A stretch of 29,093 nt of DNA, taken from IMG/VR virus record IMGVR_UViG_3300046007_003138, positions 1-29,093 of that record; one strand, given 5' to 3'. Positions 23,528 through 29,093 of this stretch are shown piece after piece (the stretch's first letter is position 1; each line of letters begins with the position of its first letter). The position numbers and the translations under genes are program-made. Source of the DNA: a virus. The notes beneath the pieces were generated by a model. That model was not told where the DNA came from. It did not search any database and saw nothing but the letters and a program-made list of their open reading frames with translations.

Positions 23528-24688
23528 ATGACGCATCAAATTAAACCTTGGAAATTGATGGATGACCGTGCCGTTACTTCTGAAGATCGTCAGAAGATGT
23601 GTGCGTTCATTATGAATAATGAAAAACTATCATACGGTGAAAAATGCAAAGAGTTGGAGCGTCTTTGGTCTGAATGGCTAGGAGTTAAATACAGCGTCTT
23701 TGTCAATTCAGGATCATCTGCCAATCTTATTCTTGTTCAGGCAATGCACGATCTTTACGGTCGTGGTGGATGGATTGCCCAATCATGTACTTGGGCAACC
23801 AATGTTGCTCCAATACTTCAATTAAGAAGTAGCAGCCAAGGTATCTACATGACTGATGTGGATATGAAAACTCTTGGCCCCAATTTACAAAATGTAGAGC
23901 ATTATATCAAGACACAGAATGTGCGATATCTTTTTGTGACTCATGTTCTTGGAATCCCATCTATCAGTAAAGACTTGCTAGACCTTTGCGAAAAATACGA
24001 CATTATTCTTTTGGAAGACTGCTGTGAGTCACATGGAAGCACATGGGGTGGCAAGAAGGTTGGAACATTTGGAAAGGCATCTACTTTTTCATTTTTCTAC
24101 GGACACCACATTACATCTATAGAAGGTGGTATGGTGTGTACTGATGACGAAGAATTATATCACCACCTTTTACTACTCCGTTCTCATGGTATGCTCCGTG
24201 AACTCCCTGAATCCGAAAGGATCAAGAGAAAGGTTAATGGAGTTGATGAGCGGTTTACTTTCTTGTGTTGCGGGTATAATGTCAGAAATACCGATCTGAA
24301 TGCTATTCTTGGTATCTCACAGATGGCTCGTCTTGATAAATCAGTTAGCGTTCGTGAAAGAAACTTCAGAATCTATCTTGACAGTCTTGATCCATCAAAG
24401 TATCATACCGATATGGTATATCATGGAACTAGTCTATTTGCTTTCCCAATAATCCGCATGGATGGCAACATACATAAGGTTGCAGAAGTATTGAAGGAAA
24501 ACGGAATAGACAACAGACCGTTGATTGCTGGAAATCTGTTTCGTCATCCAATGATGAATGGAGTCAATACTTTTGTTGTCAGCGGAAAAGCAGATTTTAT
24601 TCACGACAATAGCCTTTATGTTGGAAATAATGAGTTTGTAGAGATTGAAGATGTTAATAGACTAGTGAGAATACTTAATGAGATATAA
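23528..24688 (+). CDS. DegT/DnrJ-family PLP enzyme with Lys-to-His active site (ColD-like sugar 3-dehydratase)
   Basis: A 386-residue fold-type I PLP protein of the sugar aminotransferase family: FVNSGSSANLI (phosphate site), LLEDCCESHGS (Asp164, pyridine nitrogen) and the active-site loop FSFFYGHHITSIEGG. In aminotransferases such as ArnB the loop has Lys at the first His position; here it is His193. The same exchange is known in ColD (GDP-4-keto-6-deoxymannose 3-dehydratase, colitose pathway) and in the E1 dehydratase of CDP-3,6-dideoxy sugars. ColD is about 388 residues and needs no iron-sulfur cluster; length and lack of an obvious Cys cluster favour ColD. The prediction is C3 dehydration giving a 3,6-dideoxy-4-keto sugar. 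Fold and His: seen; exact substrate: inferred. Confidence 0.8.
   Translation: MTHQIKPWKLMDDRAVTSEDRQKMCAFIMNNEKLSYGEKCKELERLWSEWLGVKYSVFVNSGSSANLILVQAMHDLYGRGGWIAQSCTWATNVAPILQLRSSSQGIYMTDVDMKTLGPNLQNVEHYIKTQNVRYLFVTHVLGIPSISKDLLDLCEKYDIILLEDCCESHGSTWGGKKVGTFGKASTFSFFYGHHITSIEGGMVCTDDEELYHHLLLLRSHGMLRELPESERIKRKVNGVDERFTFLCCGYNVRNTDLNAILGISQMARLDKSVSVRERNFRIYLDSLDPSKYHTDMVYHGTSLFAFPIIRMDGNIHKVAEVLKENGIDNRPLIAGNLFRHPMMNGVNTFVVSGKADFIHDNSLYVGNNEFVEIEDVNRLVRILNEI
24378..24406 (+). promoter_or_regulatory. Candidate sigma70-type promoter inside the dehydratase gene (TTGACA-17-TATCAT)
   Basis: TTGACA (24378-24383), 17 bases, TATCAT (24401-24406). It lies about 270 bases before the transketolase gene start, in coding sequence, so it is only a candidate for an internal promoter. 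Confidence 0.4.
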
Positions 24689-25421
24689 TGAAGAAAGGAA
24701 CAAACTAGTTCAAAAGATTGTCACTCTTGCTCACGCAAGTAAAGAGGGACATATCCCAAGTTCTTTGTCTGTTCTTGATATTGTGTATGGGCTATACACA
24801 CAGTTCATCACCAAAAACCAAGATCACAAATTTGTATTGTCCAAGGGACATGCTTCTCTTGGACTGTATGTTGTTCTTGATTATTTTGGACTTTTGCAAA
24901 CAGACATAGAATCTTTCTGTAAATTTGATTCTTTGCTTGGCGGACATCCTACCGTAAAAATTCCATCCGTTGAAGCATCTACTGGTTCACTTGGACACGG
25001 TATGCCTATTGCTGTTGGCATGGCTATGGCAAAAAAGATACAGGGAAGTGGCGGAATTGTATTTGTTCTGATCGGTGATGGCGAAGCAAACGAAGGAACT
25101 ATATGGGAATCTGCTTTGCTAGCAAGCCATCATGGATTGGATAATCTTGTCTGTCTGTTGGATCACAACCATTCAACGGATCGGGCTGTGGGAATTGGTG
25201 ATACCACTTCTAAATTTTCAGCATTTGGTTGGCAGACGCATGAAATAGATGGGCATGATATTGATGCGATCAAATCAATTTCCATCACCACAGGAAAGCC
25301 AACTTTTGTATTATGCAATACGGTTAAAGGAAAGGGAATTACTATGATGGAGAATAATCCTGAATGGCATCACAAGTCTCCCACTACAGAACAATTACAA
25401 TCTATTATAACACGGGGTTAA
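24678..25421 (+). CDS. Transketolase-like N-terminal (thiamine-diphosphate) subunit
   Basis: A 247-residue half-transketolase: HASKEGHIPSSLSVLDIVYG (His25), VLSKGHASLGLY (His58), GSLGHGMPIAVGMA (His107) and the ThDP/Mg motif GDGEANEGTIWE (133-144) followed by Asn164 in LLDHN. The C-terminal part ends in CNTVKGKGITMMENNPEWHH. It must pair with the separate C-terminal subunit next door. Such split pairs are common in archaea and in sugar clusters. Function is a two-carbon ketol transfer, substrate unknown. It overlaps the dehydratase gene by 11 bases. Confidence 0.88.
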   Translation: MRYNEERNKLVQKIVTLAHASKEGHIPSSLSVLDIVYGLYTQFITKNQDHKFVLSKGHASLGLYVVLDYFGLLQTDIESFCKFDSLLGGHPTVKIPSVEASTGSLGHGMPIAVGMAMAKKIQGSGGIVFVLIGDGEANEGTIWESALLASHHGLDNLVCLLDHNHSTDRAVGIGDTTSKFSAFGWQTHEIDGHDIDAIKSISITTGKPTFVLCNTVKGKGITMMENNPEWHHKSPTTEQLQSIITRG

Positions 25422-25422
25422 A

Positions 25423-26298
25423 TTGAGAAAGCAATTTGTAAAAACTTTGCAAGATATTCTGTATTCAGATAGCAGAACTGTATTGTTGCTTGGTGATATT
25501 GGTGTTTTTGGTTTTAGAAATGAGATTAAAAATATTCCATCTCGTGCATACAATATTGGTATTTTGGAACAGAGTACTATAGGACTTGCAGCAGGTATGG
25601 CAAAGGAAGGATTGATTCCATTTGTACATACCATTGCTCCATTCATTGTTGAACGGGCGTTTGAGCAACTGAAAGTGGACTTTGGATATCAAGAACTGAA
25701 TGGAAACTTTATCAGTGTGGGTGGCTCCTATGATTACGCAGCACTAGGATGCACTCACCATTGCCCTGCTGATGTTTCTCTTATGACATCCATTCCAAAT
25801 GTGGAAATACTCATTCCGGGAACTGCATCAGAATTGGATTCTCTGATAAAGCAAACCTACAATAACGGAAATCCCACATATACTCGTATAAGCGAATCAC
25901 AGCACACAGAAACTATTCCAGTAAAATTTGGATGTGCTAATATGATTAAGCAAGGAAAAACAGCCACAGTTTTGTGTTTTGGCCCAATGCTAAAACAAGT
26001 GTTGGAAGCCACAAAGGATATGGATGTAACGGTAATATACTACAGCACAATTCTTCCATTTGATGGAAAGATTTTGCTTGACAACTTCAACGAAACTGTT
26101 ATCATATGCGAACCTTTCTACGAAGGAAGCGTAAATCATTTGGTTGATTTTGCATTAGCCGGGAAAAAATATAGAAAATTCAACATAGGGATTCCCCGTC
26201 AGTTTCTCACGAATTATGGAGAAAGATCAGAACATGATCGGATTCTTGGTTTGGATTCATTGGGTATAAAGGAGAAGATTGAAAAATGTTTGACTTGA
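25423..26298 (+). CDS. Transketolase-like C-terminal (pyrimidine-binding) subunit
   Basis: A 291-residue partner of the preceding gene. The catalytic Glu is in NIGILEQSTIGLAAGMA (Glu49), followed by GLIPFVHTIAPFIVERAFEQ and the pyrimidine-binding region GGSYDYAALGCTHHCPADV. The C-terminal transketolase domain (about 175-290) contains TATVLCFGPMLKQVLEA. The only reasonable start is TTG at 25423, one base after the previous stop; no nearby ATG is in frame. Two subunits together have the complete set of transketolase motifs. It overlaps the reductase gene by 13 bases. Confidence 0.87.
   Translation: MRKQFVKTLQDILYSDSRTVLLLGDIGVFGFRNEIKNIPSRAYNIGILEQSTIGLAAGMAKEGLIPFVHTIAPFIVERAFEQLKVDFGYQELNGNFISVGGSYDYAALGCTHHCPADVSLMTSIPNVEILIPGTASELDSLIKQTYNNGNPTYTRISESQHTETIPVKFGCANMIKQGKTATVLCFGPMLKQVLEATKDMDVTVIYYSTILPFDGKILLDNFNETVIICEPFYEGSVNHLVDFALAGKKYRKFNIGIPRQFLTNYGERSEHDRILGLDSLGIKEKIEKCLT
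26078..26105 (+). promoter_or_regulatory. Candidate sigma70-type promoter (TTGACA-16-TATCAT)
   Basis: GC-TTGACA with -35 at 26078-26083 and TATCAT at 26100-26105, 16 bases apart, the same layout as the uvsY and gene 55 promoters. It lies within the transketolase C-terminal gene, about 180 bases before the reductase start. Confidence 0.45.
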
Positions 26299-27332
26299 TA
26301 AATGAAAATTGTGATAGGGTTATTCGGTCTGTTGATTTCTCCTCACTAAAAAATAAAAGAGTGCTAATAACAGGAGCGAGTGGTCTTATTGGGATTCACA
26401 TGGTTTCTGTTTTGAAGATGCTCAGAGAAAAATACAAGTATGACATTGGTATATGGTGTTGGGTGTTTTCCGATATTGATCCGTGTTTTGCTGAAGCATT
26501 TGATGGTTGTGTGGTTTTAAAATCAGACCTGACAGATTCAAAAAATATACAGACTCTTCGTAACACTCTTGCAGAAACTCTATCAGGGTTTGATCTCATT
26601 ATTCATGCTGCTGGATATGGTCAACCCCAGAAATTTACATCAAATAAAATAAAGACGATTGAACTAAACACCCATGCTACGATAAACCTATTCAGTCTCC
26701 TCAATAAAGAAGGATCATTCCTGTTTTGCAGCACTAGTGAAGTGTATAGCGGAATTGACGAAGAGGGGATAGATGAATCAAGGATTGGTACGACTTTACC
26801 CGACCATCCAAGAGCGTGTTATATTGAAGGCAAGAGATGCGGTGAAGCAATATGCCAATCATTTTCTGAAATGGGTTACAACGCAAAAATTGCAAGGATA
26901 AGTTTGGCATATGGCCCAGGAACAAAGAGCAATGATGCCAGAGTAATCAGCAATCTTATAGACAAGGGATTGAGAAACAATAAAATAGAATTGCTTGATA
27001 GTGGATCATCTATAAGAACATACGGTTATATTTCCGATATTGTTGAAATGCTCTTCAACATCGTTCTTCATGGAAAGCAAAGTGTTTATAATGTATCTGG
27101 TGTTTCTAGAATTTCAATTTTGGAACTAGCAAAAAAGATTGGTGAGAATCTGGATTGTGAAGTAAGCGTTCCGTCTTCGGAAAAGATGGGACTATCTGGA
27201 AATCCAAAGGTTGTAAACATGAGTATTGACAGATACACAAATGAATTTGGAAATAAGAAATTTGAAACCATAGATTTTGGTTTAGAAAAAACTATAAATT
27301 GGCAAGTGGGGCTACACACTAATGTGTATTGA
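26286..27332 (+). CDS. NAD-dependent sugar epimerase/dehydratase (extended SDR)
   Basis: A 348-residue extended short-chain dehydrogenase acting on nucleotide sugars. The Rossmann motif is VLITGASGLIG (Gly30, Gly33, Gly36), followed by LIIHAAGYGQP (105-114), active-site STSEVYSG (149-156) and Tyr179-xxx-Lys183 in CYIEGKR. The substrate domain has FSEMGYNAKIARISLAYGPG, SIRTYGYISD and SVYNVSG, as in UDP-glucuronate decarboxylases and GDP/dTDP-sugar 4,6-dehydratases. It could act as a dehydratase, epimerase or reductase; adjacency to the transketolase halves suggests reduction or rearrangement of a keto sugar. Confidence 0.85.
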   Translation: MFDLINENCDRVIRSVDFSSLKNKRVLITGASGLIGIHMVSVLKMLREKYKYDIGIWCWVFSDIDPCFAEAFDGCVVLKSDLTDSKNIQTLRNTLAETLSGFDLIIHAAGYGQPQKFTSNKIKTIELNTHATINLFSLLNKEGSFLFCSTSEVYSGIDEEGIDESRIGTTLPDHPRACYIEGKRCGEAICQSFSEMGYNAKIARISLAYGPGTKSNDARVISNLIDKGLRNNKIELLDSGSSIRTYGYISDIVEMLFNIVLHGKQSVYNVSGVSRISILELAKKIGENLDCEVSVPSSEKMGLSGNPKVVNMSIDRYTNEFGNKKFETIDFGLEKTINWQVGLHTNVY

Positions 27333-27390
27333 GATGAATATCAAGCATAAAAAGTAATAACACAATAATCTCATTTACGAAAGGATACTA

Positions 27391-27981
27391 ATGGCTCTAG
27401 TTCAAATGCGAGGTGGCGATATGACACTTGGTTTACAAGAGTTGTGTCACGCAATAAAACACCATCTTGGAAACAAAGAAAACCCAAATATAGTTGAGAT
27501 TGGGAGTTATTGCGGAGAATCAACACTAATCATAAACGGTTGTTTTGCAAATGCAAGTATCAATTCTGTTGATCCTTATGTATCATACAGAGAAGACAAC
27601 TCAACATATGATCTTGATAATCAGGCAATAGAATTGAAGGAAGCAGAAGCAGTGTTTGATTCTATCTGTCATAGATTTCCAAATATCAAAAAGAACAAAG
27701 CACACAGTCTAGAATATGTGAACAATGTTCCGAATAACTCTTTGGATTTTGTGTATATTGATGGGGATCATTCATACGCTGCTGTTAAACAAGACATAGT
27801 TGCATGGATTCCAAAGGTAAAAGTTGGCGGTGTTATTTGTGGTCACGACATTACATGGGCTACTGTTCGTAAAGCACTATATGAGGTGTTTGGTGGAAAT
27901 CAGCCAAATGGAACCTTCAGAGATAGCAGTTGGGCTTATGTAAAGACACCAGAAATTCATTCATATTTTTGTGGAGAATAA
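27391..27981 (+). CDS. Class I SAM-dependent methyltransferase-like protein
   Basis: A 196-residue Rossmann methyltransferase: motif I VEIGSYCGES (35-44), acidic strand end in NSVDPYVSY (Asp61), and LDFVYIDGDHSYAAV (119-132), followed by GGVICGHDI. These match small methyltransferases of sugar and LPS clusters. In this module it would most simply O-methylate a sugar, but the acceptor is unknown. GAAAGGA precedes the ATG after a 58-base gap with no recognisable promoter. It ends one base before the next gene start. Confidence 0.78.
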   Translation: MALVQMRGGDMTLGLQELCHAIKHHLGNKENPNIVEIGSYCGESTLIINGCFANASINSVDPYVSYREDNSTYDLDNQAIELKEAEAVFDSICHRFPNIKKNKAHSLEYVNNVPNNSLDFVYIDGDHSYAAVKQDIVAWIPKVKVGGVICGHDITWATVRKALYEVFGGNQPNGTFRDSSWAYVKTPEIHSYFCGE

Positions 27982-27982
27982 A

Positions 27983-28891
27983 ATGCTGTTATCAATTCTT
28001 ATTGGTGGAAAAAACGACAATTACGCAGCAGATGAAAACGGAAAGGGTGGAGTTAACAAAAGGCTTGAACTCACCCTGAATAAAATGATAGACAATCTTC
28101 GTAGACTTGGCAAAGATGATATTGAAGTTATCGTATGTGATTGGGGAAGCGATAAGAAGATTTCTGATGCTCTGGTAAAGGATAGACATCCGAACATGAA
28201 GTTCGTATATGTGTCTCCTGATATTACCAAGAAATACAACGGAAAAGCCTCTTATTCTATTGTTCATCCGTATAATGTGTCTTTTAGACACAGCAAAGGC
28301 GAATACATTATTTTTTGGGACTCGGATTGTTTTATGCCATACGAGGAGATAGAGAATCTTTATAATTTTGTAAAGGGACTATCCGAAAGAAAGGAAAAGA
28401 AATTCTATCAAGGATCGCGTTTTCATATCCCTAGAGTTGGGTATGTGGATGCGAATTCTTACCATGATGTTGATGAATATTTGAAAACTTGTGTGATTGA
28501 TACCAAGACAACTTTAAAACCAACCAACGATGCAGATAATTTTGTAAATCATCATATGCTTCGTCACAACAAGGTAAATGTTGACGCATTTAATGGAACT
28601 GCTATGGCAACCATGATGCACCGAGAAATCGCTGAAGACAGTACTTGTTGGTGGGAGACATTAACTTATTGGGGTTGGCAGGATGTGGAATTTCACATTC
28701 GTCTAAACAGAAAGTATATCTGCGGTGGCGATATGGAAGATTTTGGCATAAAGTTCTTTCATCTTTATCACTATGAACCATTTGAAGGGAAAGAGCAACC
28801 TATTATGAATGACTATCTGATGCCTAAAAGATTCCGAGCAAATGAAAAGAATTGGGGTCTTGCTGATGAAACATTGGAGATAATCTCGTGA
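27983..28891 (+). CDS. Glycosyltransferase, GT2-like (GT-A)
   Basis: A 302-residue protein from the ATG at 27983, with GGAG seven bases upstream; the upstream GTG at 27971 overlaps the methyltransferase stop and has no ribosome site. It opens with the GT-A strand MLLSILIGGKNDNY, then IEVIVCDWGSDKK, and YIIFWDSDCFMP (Asp113-x-Asp115, DxD metal site). The acceptor side has TYWGWQDVEFHIRLNR and FFHLYHYEPF. Length and layout fit chondroitin-polymerase-type or other small GT2 transferases. Sugar specificity is unknown. The end overlaps the next gene's GTG in GTGA. Confidence 0.8.
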   Translation: MLLSILIGGKNDNYAADENGKGGVNKRLELTLNKMIDNLRRLGKDDIEVIVCDWGSDKKISDALVKDRHPNMKFVYVSPDITKKYNGKASYSIVHPYNVSFRHSKGEYIIFWDSDCFMPYEEIENLYNFVKGLSERKEKKFYQGSRFHIPRVGYVDANSYHDVDEYLKTCVIDTKTTLKPTNDADNFVNHHMLRHNKVNVDAFNGTAMATMMHREIAEDSTCWWETLTYWGWQDVEFHIRLNRKYICGGDMEDFGIKFFHLYHYEPFEGKEQPIMNDYLMPKRFRANEKNWGLADETLEIIS

Positions 28892-29093
28892 ATACTTTGA
28901 TACTTGGCGGTCATGGTATGCTTGGATCGGCTATTGATTTTGGTCTGAAGCCAACACGAGCAGAACTGGATGCGACAGATTATAGTAATTTGAGTAGTTA
29001 CATCTTTGAAAATAATATCACCGAAATTATTCATGCCGCAGGTACGGTTGGTGGAGTAAAAGCAAACACCGACTTTATGTACGATTTTTTCAT
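28888..29093 (+). CDS. GDP-L-fucose synthase-like epimerase/reductase (3' truncated by window edge)
   Basis: The first 68 codons of an extended SDR protein starting at GTG (28888-28890) in GTGA with the previous stop. Seen: LILGGHGMLGSAI (the Rossmann GxxGxxG), a LKPTRAELDATDYSNL segment, and HAAGTVGGVKANTDFMYDFF, which matches the Fcl/GMER motif (VGGIxAN with Asp/Tyr following). Fcl makes GDP-L-fucose from GDP-4-keto-6-deoxymannose; the related ColC makes GDP-L-colitose. The catalytic Tyr and Lys lie beyond the window, so the two cannot be separated. It probably supplies the donor for the GT10-like enzyme at 22598. Confidence 0.8.
   Translation, partial: MNTLILGGHGMLGSAIDFGLKPTRAELDATDYSNLSSYIFENNITEIIHAAGTVGGVKANTDFMYDFF

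Overview
The window is one strand of a T4-like (contractile-tailed, large) phage genome. Every supported gene is on the + strand. The gene order runs portal, prohead core, prohead protease, scaffold, major capsid, small tail protein, uvsY, dCMP deaminase, uvsW, sigma factor gp55, gp47, gp46, rnh, gp45, gp44, gp62, regA. This is the conserved T4 core as arranged in the exo-T-even phages of aquatic bacteria (cyanophage and pelagiphage type). I see no photosynthesis genes, tRNAs, integrase or CRISPR, and the host cannot be named from this sequence.

Layout. (1) 1-5934: head morphogenesis plus one tail gene. The portal gene is cut at its 5' side by the window edge; a perfect rho-independent terminator follows the capsid gene; T4-late-promoter-like octamers precede the prohead-core and tail genes. 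(2) 6014-17450: recombination, replication and expression genes, tightly packed with ATGA or TAATG overlaps. They include the Mre11/Rad50-like gp47/gp46 pair, RNase H, sliding clamp, clamp loader and RegA. Two genes of unknown function (8491 and 12700) and two tiny genes (14645 and 16462) are embedded here. The 36-codon membrane ORF between gp44 and gp62 uses a GTG start. (3) 17468-29093: a surface-sugar module sits where gene 43 (DNA polymerase) would normally follow regA. It holds eight or nine glycosyltransferases of several families (GT2-like, GT25-like, two exostosin-like, one GT10 fucosyltransferase-like), a DegT-family enzyme whose PLP lysine is replaced by histidine, a split transketolase, an NAD-dependent epimerase/reductase, a methyltransferase and the start of a GDP-L-fucose-synthase-like gene. 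From about 18.2 kb the DNA becomes clearly more A+T-rich than the backbone, which suggests separate acquisition.

How it fits together. The head genes build and mature the capsid by gp21 cleavage. The replication block provides recombination-dependent replication and links the clamp to late transcription. The sugar module looks like a pathway that makes one or more unusual nucleotide-activated 6-deoxy or 3,6-dideoxy sugars and transfers them. The run of ColD-like dehydratase, transketolase halves and reductase suggests a C4-branched 3,6-dideoxy sugar, by analogy with yersiniose. That is inference, not demonstrated.

Regulation. Four copies of GCTTGAC(A/T) followed 16 bases later by TAnnnT, plus three TTGACA-17-TATxxx pairs, lie in the recombination/replication and sugar parts but not in the head-gene block. 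This suggests many host-sigma70-type promoters driving short transcription units.
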